Positions 14,025-20,857 of a stretch of 23,060 bases of DNA are shown here, in pieces. This stretch comes from a virus, in the IMG/VR virus record IMGVR_UViG_3300008262_000476, positions 1-23,060 of that record, one strand, 5' to 3'. Every line of letters starts with the position of its first letter. Position 1 is the stretch's first letter. Both the position numbers and the translations under genes were made by a program. The notes beneath the pieces are model-generated. The model saw only the letters and a program-made list of their open reading frames with translations, was not told where the DNA came from and did no database searches.

Positions 14025-14676
14025 TCAATAATCTAAGTATTTCTGTCAGAGCTTCATGTCTATGATTTTCAGTAAGAAAGATTTTATTTACAAAAGAAGA
14101 TTTTTCAACTTTAGAAATCTCATGGATAGCAGAATCATTTTTATACTTTAAATCTATTTGGTGAAGGTCACCGGTAAAGATCATAATTGACCCTTTACCA
14201 AGTCTTCCTACACACATTTGTAGTTGAGCTTTTGTCAAATTCTGAAACTCATCTACAATACATATGGCATTTTCAAAGGTTCTACCTCTGAAATGACTAA
14301 GAGAAACAAGCTCAATAGAACCTTCTTCTTCCATTTTAGTTAGAACATCAGGTTTATTGTATACTTTTCTCATGTTAGATTTAATTGGTACTAACCAAGG
14401 TTCCATCTTTTCTTTTTCAGATCCCGGTAAGAAACCATTGTCTTCTGTAGAAATAGTAGGTCTAGTAATGATAATCTTATTTACTTGCCTTTTAAAGTAC
14501 ATATCCAAAGCTATTTGTACAGCAACAAGAGTTTTTCCACAACCAGCATTACCTATAACAAAATTATATGGCTTAGTAATGATTAACTCTTTGGCTTTTT
14601 TCTGTTCTTCTGATAGTGTGATCGAGAAGTTCACAGCCCCTTTAGGTGCAGTTTTTTCAATGTTTGATTTGCTCAT
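14014..14676 (-). CDS. PhoH-like P-loop ATPase (220 aa)
   Basis: A P-loop NTPase with Walker A GNAGCGKT (residues 42-49), Walker B ICIVDEFQN (Asp142, Glu143) and the GDLHQIDL sensor-like element typical of PhoH proteins (residues about 169-176). It also has TRPTISTEDNGFLPGS, matching the family's conserved RP...E.LGFLPG segment. PhoH proteins are common in phages and are thought to be RNA-acting ATPases, but their role in infection is unsettled. It overlaps the terminase start by 11 bases and so is co-expressed with packaging genes. The start at the ATG at 14676 leaves a normal-length family core. Confidence 0.9.
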   Translation of the reverse strand: MSKSNIEKTAPKGAVNFSITLSEEQKKAKELIITKPYNFVIGNAGCGKTLVAVQIALDMYFKRQVNKIIITRPTISTEDNGFLPGSEKEKMEPWLVPIKSNMRKVYNKPDVLTKMEEEGSIELVSLSHFRGRTFENAICIVDEFQNLTKAQLQMCVGRLGKGSIMIFTGDLHQIDLKYKNDSAIHEISKVEKSSFVNKIFLTENHRHEALTEILRLLNEY

Positions 14677-14721
14677 GATATAAAGATAAATAATATCTTA
14701 TATTTTTAAAACTTCTTTTTA

Positions 14722-15240
14722 TCAATTTTGATCATAAGCTAATCCTTGCCCACCGCGTACTTGACTTTTTTGTTCATCCTGAAGATCTTTATAGGCACCT
14801 TTATAGCTCTCTCTAATCTGTTGATATTTTGCAGCAGCATTTACTAGTGCTGTAATGTTTCCATCTCTACCATCTGTTATAAGAGTGGTTTCCATATAAG
14901 TACCTAATTTATCCAGCATTTGTTTGATTCCTTTATATGCTCTAGAGGTAGGTGTTTCATACATGTTTGAACAAAACTTAAGAGCAGCTATGATATCAGA
15001 ATCATCAGTTGAGAAATCAGCATCTATTTCATGTAGTATAATTTCTTCTTTATCTATTTCTGCAACATTAAAAAAAGGATTAATATCTGGATTAGGGCAT
15101 GTCATATAAAACAGATACTGATAGATTTTAAGATAATCATCTGGGTGAGAGTCCATTATCTTTTTTAAAGTGGTCAGAGTATAGCAATGTTCTGTTGGAA
15201 CTACAATGCCATTAGATATGTCAAATAGTTTTACTATCAT
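14722..15240 (-). CDS. Conserved-looking unknown protein upstream of the packaging genes (172 aa)
   Basis: A mostly helical, acidic protein of 172 residues. Features include LKKIMDSHPDDYLKIYQYLF, a CPNPDINPFFNV element, an acidic stretch (residues about 66-85) and a C-terminal helix with GAYKDLQDEQKSQVRGGQGL. I recall proteins with this layout next to terminase genes in Bacteroidota phages, without an assigned role. Position before PhoH and the large terminase makes a small-terminase-like or packaging accessory role conceivable, but no DNA-binding domain is evident. Its start overlaps the upstream gene's end by 20 bases. Confidence 0.62.
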   Translation of the reverse strand: MIVKLFDISNGIVVPTEHCYTLTTLKKIMDSHPDDYLKIYQYLFYMTCPNPDINPFFNVAEIDKEEIILHEIDADFSTDDSDIIAALKFCSNMYETPTSRAYKGIKQMLDKLGTYMETTLITDGRDGNITALVNAAAKYQQIRESYKGAYKDLQDEQKSQVRGGQGLAYDQN

Positions 15241-15850
15241 CTTTGTTTATGTTATAATAATAATTATCTGTATCTTCAGCTATCCATCTATCAGCAACTG
15301 TTTCAACAGAAAACATTTTTTTATCTACTTTTATTTCTTTAGGATCTAATGGAAAATCTTTAGTAACCCAATTAGAATCTTTCCAATATATTCTATTATT
15401 AGGTTGACAAAGAAGATATCCATCATCAGCTACAAGAATGTGCCCACATTTATAATCAGAAGGTTCATCTGAATAAGGATTATTAAACCAATCAACAGTC
15501 ATTAAGTAAGTGGCCCAGACTTTATTGTTATCTCTTAGAACAACCTGACATCTTTTTTCATGTAAGTATTCAAACTTTGTAACAACTACATTTTCTGAAA
15601 AGCAATCCCAGAGTTGTTTATAGTAATAAGGAATATCATTTTCCGGTTCTTTAATAAATATTTCAGATAATGGTACTCTTGATCTAAGCATTCCATAATC
15701 AGTCATTATGTGGAATGTAAGTATTTTACTAACAACAGACTGTACACCAAAGGCATAAGCTTGATGAAAAATATTACTGTCCTTATCATTTTTTGTAAGA
15801 TGTGATAATCTTACAAGACATTTAAAAGATGGGATGTTGATGTTTAGCAT
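15221..15850 (-). CDS. Unknown protein (209 aa)
   Basis: A 209-residue soluble protein, aromatic-rich and beta-prone in its middle (for example KVWATYLMTVDWFNNPYSDE), followed by a Gly/Asp segment (HILVADDGYLLCQPNNRIYW). No catalytic motif, signal peptide or membrane segment is visible, and no family is recognised with confidence. The start ATG overlaps the stop of the 64-aa gene as TAATG, and the end overlaps the 172-aa gene by 20 bases, so the three form one translational unit. The DNA here is more A+T rich than the terminase gene. Confidence 0.55.
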   Translation of the reverse strand: MLNINIPSFKCLVRLSHLTKNDKDSNIFHQAYAFGVQSVVSKILTFHIMTDYGMLRSRVPLSEIFIKEPENDIPYYYKQLWDCFSENVVVTKFEYLHEKRCQVVLRDNNKVWATYLMTVDWFNNPYSDEPSDYKCGHILVADDGYLLCQPNNRIYWKDSNWVTKDFPLDPKEIKVDKKMFSVETVADRWIAEDTDNYYYNINKDDSKTI

Positions 15851-16044
15851 TATTTTCTTTCTAGGCTTATGTTCTTACAAAATCTTAATTCTTTATTATT
15901 CAATGTCCATATTTCTCCATCATCCATAGCACAGGTGAACAATAAGTCATGTTCCTGACTATAGTCTATAACCAAGAAAGCGTAACCCTCCATGTCATCT
16001 GATACTCTTTTAATAGGTATCATGGGGTCAAGTTGAAGCATCAT
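15850..16044 (-). CDS. Small unknown protein (64 aa)
   Basis: Sixty-four residues with a DMEGYAFLVIDYSQEHDLLF stretch followed by DDGEIWTLNNKELRFCKN, which suggests a small beta fold. The start overlaps the nuclease stop (ATGATG with an embedded TGA at 16043-16041), and the end overlaps the next gene through TAATG. No function is recognised. Tight coupling on both sides supports the coding call and suggests it works together with the nuclease or the 209-aa protein. Confidence 0.55.
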   Translation of the reverse strand: MMLQLDPMIPIKRVSDDMEGYAFLVIDYSQEHDLLFTCAMDDGEIWTLNNKELRFCKNISLERK

Positions 16045-16850
16045 AGTGACATATGATTAATAATAGCAATGACTTCTTCTTTTAGATAAGGTAGCTCATA
16101 ACGTTCAACATTTTTAATAATTGGATATCCCTCAAGGTCAAGCCTGTGAATTTTCTTTCCTTCTTTATCAACCCCATCATCTTCAAAAATGACATGGTCT
16201 AGAATAAGTTTACCCGGTTTGAGCTTAGGATTATGTTTAATGATTATATACATGTACAAACTAAGCTGAAGAGCATAGTGATTATAGTTACAATCATCAA
16301 GATGAGATAAAGGATAGAACATCTTTTTAGAGATACCCTCCCAGTTTTTGTATGATTCTAATTTAATCTCTTTGTTTGTTTTATAATCATACACGTCTAC
16401 CTTACTGTTTAATACCTCTACCCTATCTGACTGTCCACAGATACCGGCTGATTTTAAATAAACAAAGTGCTCAGGATAGATACCATCTTTTAACTTTTGA
16501 TCAGGAGCTGTTTTAATTCCATTTGTCTCAAGAGACTTAAAAATTTTAAGGTCCTGTCCATCTCTGCTAATAGTATCACAACCAAGTATATCAGATTCTC
16601 TTTGATTATGGTACCAGGTTCCTAGATTGATAGCTCGGTCTGACTCATTCTTCCAGGCTTCTTTGATAGTTTCTGGAGACATACCATACCATTTACTCTT
16701 TTTATTTTTAGAGGACTTCTCAGCTATAGCATCAGCATCAAAGTATTCCTTAAACTTAGAGATAACACTAGTAACACTGGTCCATTGAATGTTTTCAGAT
16801 GGGTCAATACTTACATATTTATGTTCGGTGGGTAAAAATTTAACCGGCAT
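16041..16850 (-). CDS. RecB/Cas4-type PD-(D/E)XK nuclease (269 aa)
   Basis: From the ATG at 16850 the protein starts MPVKFLPTEHKYVS. It shows the ordered motifs of RecB-like exonucleases: NLGTWYH (Gly77 to His81), CGQSDRVEV with Asp142, VDVYDYKTNK with Asp155 and Lys157, and QLSLY (Gln195, Tyr199). A role in DNA recombination, end processing or degradation of host DNA is known for the family; which one applies here is not visible. The frame stays open to 17114, but that part is a shadow of the zinc-binding gene. The chosen start overlaps that gene's stop (ATG at 16850, TAA at 16842-16840). Confidence 0.85.
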   Translation of the reverse strand: MPVKFLPTEHKYVSIDPSENIQWTSVTSVISKFKEYFDADAIAEKSSKNKKSKWYGMSPETIKEAWKNESDRAINLGTWYHNQRESDILGCDTISRDGQDLKIFKSLETNGIKTAPDQKLKDGIYPEHFVYLKSAGICGQSDRVEVLNSKVDVYDYKTNKEIKLESYKNWEGISKKMFYPLSHLDDCNYNHYALQLSLYMYIIIKHNPKLKPGKLILDHVIFEDDGVDKEGKKIHRLDLEGYPIIKNVERYELPYLKEEVIAIINHMSL

Positions 16851-17157
16851 TTTCTTCAAGTTTTTTATTAAGTTTTTGTTCTTCTTTTTCAGTAAGAACA
16901 GCCTTCCATTTACCTGCTTCACATTCAGATGATAAAGACCTTTGTAAAAACTGCAATGAACAACCGCATACGCCACAGCAGGGTTGAGTTCCGGGAGCAA
17001 AACATTTGTCACCCCCTCTGTCAATATCATCACAATTTTGACATATTTGATTCCTTTTTTCTGCAATCTCTTCAACATGTTCTGTCTTAAATATAGAGTT
17101 TTTAATACCCTCAAGTATTTTACCCTTTTTCTTCCAAACCTCCAGTAGTGTTTCCAT
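16840..17157 (-). CDS. Cys-rich zinc-binding protein (105 aa)
   Basis: A small protein with a helical N-terminus and eight Cys at residues about 39, 42, 52, 60, 61, 64, 66 and 79 (QICQNCDD, PCCGVCGCSL, SSECEAGKW). The CxxC ... CxxCxC ... C spacing fits one or two zinc sites of zinc-ribbon type. Such proteins are frequent beside nuclease and recombination genes in phages of Bacteroidota and may act as DNA-binding or transcription accessories, which is inference. I prefer the ATG at 17157 (METLLEVWKK) over an in-frame GTG at 17166. The gene overlaps the HU-like gene by 38 bases and the nuclease start by 11. Confidence 0.75.
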   Translation of the reverse strand: METLLEVWKKKGKILEGIKNSIFKTEHVEEIAEKRNQICQNCDDIDRGGDKCFAPGTQPCCGVCGCSLQFLQRSLSSECEAGKWKAVLTEKEEQKLNKKLEENAG

Positions 17158-17512
17158 ATTTTTCACTTTTGATTTTTTTACGTCTCACATCTTCTTCCTC
17201 TAATTCCTTTTTTGTGTTTTCTAGAACAACAAGTCTATCAGATAGTGCCTGATATCTAGGGTAATTAGAAAAATTTGGTTTATTAAACTTATTTATCAAT
17301 GCCTCATACTTCTGAATAGCACTCAATAATGTTTTCTTTCTAACCTGAAAAACTCCAATATTTTCTATGTTTATTCTACAGTATGATACGGATGTTATGG
17401 ATTTTCTGACATTTCCCCAGTAGAAGTCAATAACATCATTTACTAAAGATTCCTCCAAATCCAATTCAGAGTACAAATCTTTCAATATAACTTTAGATTT
17501 CTTTGGATTCAA
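17120..17512 (-). CDS. HU/IHF-like DNA-binding protein with TTG start (130 aa)
   Basis: Residues about 10-60 follow the HU/IHF layout: two helices (LYSELDLEESLVNDVIDFYW, then GNVRKSITSV) and the strand-turn-strand RINIENIGVFQVRKKTL, matching the family's 'v.l.GfGtF.vrkr' pattern. Residues 60-130 are a charged helical extension not found in bacterial HU. IHF-like proteins are a regular component of crAss-like phages and probably bend or compact DNA. In-frame TAA lies two codons upstream of the TTG at 17512 and no ATG precedes the conserved region, so TTG is the probable start. The gene overlaps its upstream neighbour by 20 bases. Confidence 0.68.
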   Translation of the reverse strand: MNPKKSKVILKDLYSELDLEESLVNDVIDFYWGNVRKSITSVSYCRINIENIGVFQVRKKTLLSAIQKYEALINKFNKPNFSNYPRYQALSDRLVVLENTKKELEEEDVRRKKIKSEKYGNTTGGLEEKG

Positions 17513-17864
17513 TTCTTACAATTTTATAATCTAAAAGGATATTCCCCTCAGTTTGTATTTTCAAACTAGGATTGATTCTAATCTTTTTTTTGCTAGACCC
17601 TTCTTTTAAAATAAGATCTCTTTTTTCTGCTTTGGTTACAGCATTTCTTACAGATTGACTGCTGCCGAAAATTTCTTTACTGGCAGCAGTCTTGCAAAAC
17701 TCTGTAAGTTCTCTCTCACCAGATAATGCTAAAAGGGTTAAGCAATTTAGATCAAGGGTAGAAACAGGTATATCGTTTAAATTACAATGTACAGATATCT
17801 GAAACTTGGTAATATCCCAAATCTCCATTCGTATACGTTTCTGAACTTGATTTACAATAGCCAT
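17493..17864 (-). CDS. Putative winged-helix-like protein (123 aa)
   Basis: A 123-residue basic protein. Residues 18-60 are mixed (WDITKFQISVHCNLNDIP, LDLNCLTLLALSGERELTEF). Residues about 65-100 contain SSQSVRNAVTKAEKRDLILK followed by a Lys-rich beta hairpin (EGSSKKKIRINPSLKI), which reads like helix-turn-helix plus wing. I recall related proteins in Bacteroidota phages, without an assigned function. A transcriptional or replication role is possible. It starts 18 bases after the 90-aa gene and overlaps the HU-like gene. Confidence 0.58.
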   Translation of the reverse strand: MAIVNQVQKRIRMEIWDITKFQISVHCNLNDIPVSTLDLNCLTLLALSGERELTEFCKTAASKEIFGSSQSVRNAVTKAEKRDLILKEGSSKKKIRINPSLKIQTEGNILLDYKIVRIESKEI

Positions 17865-17882
17865 TGTTGGTTTATTATAGCA

Positions 17883-18155
17883 TTACACTTTCTTGAGATT
17901 TTTTTTAGGTCTCTCTTCTGTAGGACCCTCAGCTTCCTCATTAGATGGAGGAGTGTTTAGTTGAGCTTGTCTGATCATTGCTACCATACGCTTAAGTCTG
18001 TTTTCTTCAATGTCAGCTGATAATGACTCAAACTCAAGTTGCACCTTCATAAAGTCAATCTGCTCTTTATAAAAGTTTAGCATCTCTTCTGTTTTAGCCT
18101 TGATTTCTTCTGGAGTTAGCTCACGCTCCTCTGTAAATTCTGCATTTTCAATCAT
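17883..18155 (-). CDS. Small acidic coiled-coil protein, first gene of its operon (90 aa)
   Basis: Ninety residues, almost entirely charged helix (for example ELTPEEIKAKTEEMLNFYKE) with heptad-like spacing, ending in a Pro/Glu-rich linker and basic tail (ERPKKNLKKV). There is no membrane segment or Cys, and the function is not recognised. It is the first gene after the terminator at 18224-18255 and the promoter at 18188-18219, with a leader of roughly 25 bases, so it opens the recombination and packaging operon. Confidence 0.6.
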   Translation of the reverse strand: MIENAEFTEERELTPEEIKAKTEEMLNFYKEQIDFMKVQLEFESLSADIEENRLKRMVAMIRQAQLNTPPSNEEAEGPTEERPKKNLKKV

Positions 18156-18187
18156 TGTCGTGTTGTTTATGTTTTAATTTATACAAG

Positions 18188-18219
18188 CAAATATATATAT
18201 AAAAGTTTAAACTTCCAAA
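18188..18219 (-). promoter_or_regulatory. Bacteroidota-type promoter driving the 90-aa gene and downstream operon
   Basis: On the minus strand a -33 TTTG (18216-18219) and a -7 TATATTTG (18188-18195, matching TAnnTTTG) are separated by 20 bases, the spacing expected for the primary sigma factor of Bacteroidota. It follows directly after a terminator and precedes the first gene of a co-directional set. Confidence 0.72.
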
Positions 18220-18223
18220 AGTT

Positions 18224-18255
18224 AAATAAAAACCCCCAGACTTTTCTGAGGGCTT
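18224..18255 (-). terminator. Intrinsic terminator after the tail-lysis operon
   Basis: On the minus strand CCCTCAGA pairs with TCTGGGGG (one G-T pair) around an AAAG loop, followed by TTTTTATTT. The arms are at 18245-18252 and 18233-18240. It lies about 60 bases beyond the stop of the 121-aa gene. The stretch 18256-18314 is G-poor and shows no gene. Confidence 0.85.
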
Positions 18256-18314
18256 TCACGTAAAACATAACTAACACACAATCATAACATAACATCAAAC
18301 AAAACACCAAATCA

Positions 18315-18680
18315 TCATTGCTTTTTAGCTTTAATATATCCTGTAAGTTCTGCAAGAGCAGCGTTCATTGCAGTAATGTGGGAAGATATAGCATCAATTT
18401 TAACATCTATTCTTTCATTAGCAGACTTTTGCTCCTCCCTAATTTCGTTTATTCTAGCATAAATGTTCTGTTCTTTTTTACTAAAGTCTTCTTTAGTTTC
18501 TTTTAAAGATTCATTTAATGTAGACATATCTCTAGAGTGGTGTTCCTGCATGTTAGTAAAGTTTGTTGATAGCTTATCAACAGCACGTTTAAGGGTATAG
18601 TATAGGCCAGAGAGAGATGCTACCCCTGCTACTATTGTAACCACATCTCTAGTTTCAAACAAAACTGTAGCTGATTCCAT
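18315..18680 (-). CDS. Membrane-anchored coiled-coil protein, possible lysis accessory (121 aa)
   Basis: One N-terminal hydrophobic segment (residues about 13-30, VVTIVAGVASLSGLYYTL) followed by a long charged coiled coil (for example SLKETKEDFSKKEQNIYARI) and a basic C-terminus (GYIKAKKQ). The layout resembles XhlA-type haemolysin-like and other lysis accessory proteins, except that the membrane segment is at the N- rather than C-terminus. Placement directly after the spanin-like genes and before a terminator supports a lysis-related role, such as antiholin or membrane anchor. That is inference. Confidence 0.58.
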   Translation of the reverse strand: MESATVLFETRDVVTIVAGVASLSGLYYTLKRAVDKLSTNFTNMQEHHSRDMSTLNESLKETKEDFSKKEQNIYARINEIREEQKSANERIDVKIDAISSHITAMNAALAELTGYIKAKKQ

Positions 18681-18746
18681 AATTCTTTAAGTACAAATAA
18701 ATATATAATATAATATAGTACTAAAACTAGTGCCTGCAAAATAAAA

Positions 18747-19235
18747 TTACAGGTATGTTAGAATAAGAACAGTGGTGGTAAGACCTACAATTATTCCGGA
18801 CTCAATGATAGCAACAGTTTTCCAAAAAGCTAGTTTCCTAGAAATTTTATTAAAGAGTTTTTTATGGTCCTCATACTTTTGTTTAGCTGCCTCTATTGCA
18901 CCGGTATCACCTACCCTGATAGCCTCAACTATCTCAGCCTGAAGATCACTAAGCTCTAAAACTTCTTCTAGTAATCTAACCTGTTTCCTTAAACTTATAA
19001 GTTGTTCTGTATGTACATTATATGCTGAATGATAGTACTCTTCAGCATTAGACATCTTAAGAACAACCCTAAACTCCTCACCATCAAGACATATAGTTGT
19101 GTCTTTATTTAGGTATATCGTAGTACCCTGTATCTTCCCTGAGCTTCCATTCTGTAAGCTTTTGGTTTGCGAAAGGACTCTTGACGTTACTGATAATAAT
19201 AGGAATAGTGTCAATAAAAGTCTCATTGTTTTCAT
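18747..19235 (-). CDS. Rz1-like partner with signal peptide and C-terminal membrane segment (162 aa)
   Basis: From the ATG at 19235 the protein begins MKTMRLLLTLFLLLSVTS and has a signal-peptidase-I-like site (RVLSQ) about residue 22, with no lipobox Cys. A central charged helix (QLISLRKQVRLLEEVLELSD, with heptad character) follows, and a C-terminal hydrophobic segment of about 22 residues ends ILTYL. It starts inside the Rz-like gene in another frame (131-base overlap, or 176 if the ATG at 19280 is used), as Rz1 does in Rz. A two-ended membrane topology with a coiled coil also resembles unimolecular spanins. Disruption of the outer membrane is the inferred role. The exact start is uncertain. 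Confidence 0.6.
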   Translation of the reverse strand: MKTMRLLLTLFLLLSVTSRVLSQTKSLQNGSSGKIQGTTIYLNKDTTICLDGEEFRVVLKMSNAEEYYHSAYNVHTEQLISLRKQVRLLEEVLELSDLQAEIVEAIRVGDTGAIEAAKQKYEDHKKLFNKISRKLAFWKTVAIIESGIIVGLTTTVLILTYL

Positions 19236-19485
19236 AATAGTTGTTGATTTGTTTAAGTTTTTCAACAGTTTTTGTTTCATTTGTTTTTTCTATGATCAAA
19301 GTATCAATCAGTTTCTCCTTCTTTTCTTGAGACACTTTATACAAGGTATCAAGTTTGAGTTGCATTTGCTCAATTGCTTCTATCTTCTTAGAATCATTAC
19401 AACTCTTATAAAAAAAGATTGTGCCTAGAATAGTTAAAACCATTACTAGTAAAAGTTTTTTGGTTATCTGTGCGCTTTTGCCCAT
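19105..19485 (-). CDS. Rz-like inner-membrane spanin component (126 aa)
   Basis: An N-terminal membrane anchor (residues about 9-26, KKLLLVMVLTILGTIFFY) is followed by a Cys and a long charged coiled coil (for example EKKEKLIDTLIIEKTNETKT), then a short Tyr/Pro-containing C-terminus. This is the architecture of inner-membrane spanins of Rz type, which link the inner to the outer membrane at the last step of lysis. The start lies within the last codons of the endolysin gene (22-base overlap) and the end overlaps the Rz1-like gene. Spanin sequences diverge quickly, so the call rests on topology and gene order. Confidence 0.62.
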   Translation of the reverse strand: MGKSAQITKKLLLVMVLTILGTIFFYKSCNDSKKIEAIEQMQLKLDTLYKVSQEKKEKLIDTLIIEKTNETKTVEKLKQINNYYENNETFIDTIPIIISNVKSPFANQKLTEWKLREDTGYYDIPK

Positions 19486-20042
19486 CTTGTAATATGTATA
19501 TTTTTGTTTAAAGGTCTAATCTTTATATAAACACCGTCACCAGATCTAGAATCTCTAGTACCTCTTTCGTTTGTATTTCCTTCTATAGTCCTTACAGAGT
19601 ACTGTCCCACAGCATCTACTAAACCAGTATGACCTATGTTTTTAAATCTACCCTTACCTGTATCATTATAACTAAGGGTCATTACCAATACATCTCTGGA
19701 ATTAAATGATTTGTAGAACTTACCATTAGTAAAGACTACATCCTTACTATTATAAGCAGTCGGTGCCCATCCATTGATAGTATTTGGTATACCACATTCC
19801 TTAAGCATAGCCATCACAAAGAAGCTACACCAGGCATAGCCAGGTTTCCACCCAACAGCTACCATTAGGTTCTTTAGTTCCCTGCTGGTAAATCCTTTGT
19901 TATTTCCTCCTTTTTCTTTTACTCCAACATAGTAGCTTGCGGTAGCCCTGACACAGTAACCGTCATCAGCAACCACACTATTAATAGGAATAAAACTAAA
20001 AATGAAAAGTAAACAAATAAATATAACGTGATTCTTTGCCAT
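19464..20042 (-). CDS. Sec-exported CHAP-type endolysin (192 aa)
   Basis: A peptidoglycan hydrolase. Residues 1-25 form a signal peptide (MAKNHVIFICLLFIFSFIPI, then NSVVA before DDG). The CHAP core shows VGVKEKGGNNKG (substrate-side loop), YAWCSFFV with Cys72 as catalytic nucleophile, NIGHTGLV with His138, and TIEGNTN with Glu154/Asn156 as third catalytic candidates. Amidase or endopeptidase specificity cannot be told from sequence. Export through Sec means it could reach the periplasm without a large holin pore. The first 41 codons overlap the holin-like gene in another frame (19919-20042), and the last codons overlap the Rz-like gene. Confidence 0.88.
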   Translation of the reverse strand: MAKNHVIFICLLFIFSFIPINSVVADDGYCVRATASYYVGVKEKGGNNKGFTSRELKNLMVAVGWKPGYAWCSFFVMAMLKECGIPNTINGWAPTAYNSKDVVFTNGKFYKSFNSRDVLVMTLSYNDTGKGRFKNIGHTGLVDAVGQYSVRTIEGNTNERGTRDSRSGDGVYIKIRPLNKNIHITRWAKAHR

Positions 20043-20329
20043 ACTGTTAATTGAGTTTTAATTTGATCTTTAATTTCTGAAGAGTAAAAATATCTTTGCA
20101 AACCCCTGAAGTTAAAACGCATACCCAGGAATACTATAAAGTTAGCAAAAATTAGTATAAATGCAGCCATAAATACAATTTGTATATATTCTGTTGATAT
20201 TAAAGCAGAACCAAAATATTCAAGTCCGTACTTACCAGCTAGGAAAAAAGCGATAAACGCTAGGGGAACACTCCACACACCGTCATACATCTGAAGAGAG
20301 TGTGTGATTTTTTTAAATAGATTTTTCAT
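19919..20329 (-). CDS. Putative holin, three membrane segments (136 aa)
   Basis: A small membrane protein with three hydrophobic segments at residues about 19-40 (WSVPLAFIAFFLAGKYGLEY), 49-69 (YIQIVFMAAFILIFANFIVF) and 100-123 (ITLYLFVYFSFLVLFLLIVW), separated by a basic loop (RFNFRGLQRYF). Size, topology and position immediately before the endolysin fit a class I-like holin. The last 41 codons overlap the endolysin's signal-peptide region in another frame, and the third membrane segment lies in or just before that overlap. An unrelated conserved membrane protein is the alternative. Confidence 0.62.
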   Translation of the reverse strand: MKNLFKKITHSLQMYDGVWSVPLAFIAFFLAGKYGLEYFGSALISTEYIQIVFMAAFILIFANFIVFLGMRFNFRGLQRYFYSSEIKDQIKTQLTVWQRITLYLFVYFSFLVLFLLIVWLLMTVTVSGLPQATMLE

Positions 20330-20350
20330 TATATAGATTGGTTTGTTTAA

Positions 20351-20857
20351 TTAAGATAGTAAATATTCGTTATCTGCAAGGCCTAAAAAGTTTAAATCTT
20401 TTAATATTTGTAAAACATATCTCTTAGACTTTTCTCTCATTGTTAAGTATTCATTTGCCTGAGGATCAACTATAATGTCATTTAAATCAGAAACATAGAA
20501 GACAAAGTTGTTTTGAAGACCATCAACAAAGAAAGGTATCTCAATATCTTCCGGATTAGTAGCAGAATACCTAAGTCTTACAATACATTCACCCTCATCT
20601 TTTACAAGCAAGCTTTGTTCAAGTGCTACTAAATCAGCCAACTCTGCTAAATAAAAGATCCGGGTTGCTCCAGTAGATGTGTTTACCTGTTGTTGTTTAG
20701 CTACAATCTGGTTTAGAACATCTAAATATTCTGGAGTTTCTGGAGAAACCATACGATATCCACCGGTCAATTGAAAGTCTTCAATATGAATATTTAACGT
20801 ACAGTTTTGAATAGCTGTAAGTGATAAAACTGGTATTTGTCTTAATATTTGTATCAT
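20351..20857 (-). CDS. Unknown protein in the tail gene block (168 aa)
   Basis: A 168-residue acidic protein with mixed structure (for example RQIPVLSLTAIQNCTLNIHI, then EIPFFVDGLQNNFVFYVSDL) and no membrane segment or catalytic motif. The start overlaps the fibre-like gene stop as ATGA, so it is co-translated with that gene. A fibre chaperone or minor tail protein is possible by position only. Confidence 0.55.
   Translation of the reverse strand: MIQILRQIPVLSLTAIQNCTLNIHIEDFQLTGGYRMVSPETPEYLDVLNQIVAKQQQVNTSTGATRIFYLAELADLVALEQSLLVKDEGECIVRLRYSATNPEDIEIPFFVDGLQNNFVFYVSDLNDIIVDPQANEYLTMREKSKRYVLQILKDLNFLGLADNEYLLS

Noticed and set aside
14357-14683. Plus-strand 108-codon frame opposite the PhoH-like gene
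   Set aside because: The opposite strand encodes a convincing P-loop ATPase with all motifs, so this is a shadow.
16851-17114. N-terminal extension of the PD-(D/E)XK nuclease frame
   Set aside because: The extension coincides with the Cys-rich zinc-binding gene in another frame, and the nuclease-like sequence begins only at MPVKFLPTEH; the ATG at 16850 gives a normal-length protein.
18681-18746. Possible promoter in the 66-base gap before the 121-aa gene
   Set aside because: TATATTAT lies 19 bases after a TTTG but lacks the full TAnnTTTG -7 element, and the gap is generally A+T rich, so it is not distinguishable from background.
19099-19428. Plus-strand 109-codon frame opposite the spanin-like genes
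   Set aside because: A Phe/Ile/Leu-rich antisense shadow of coiled-coil coding sequence, isolated from any other plus-strand gene.
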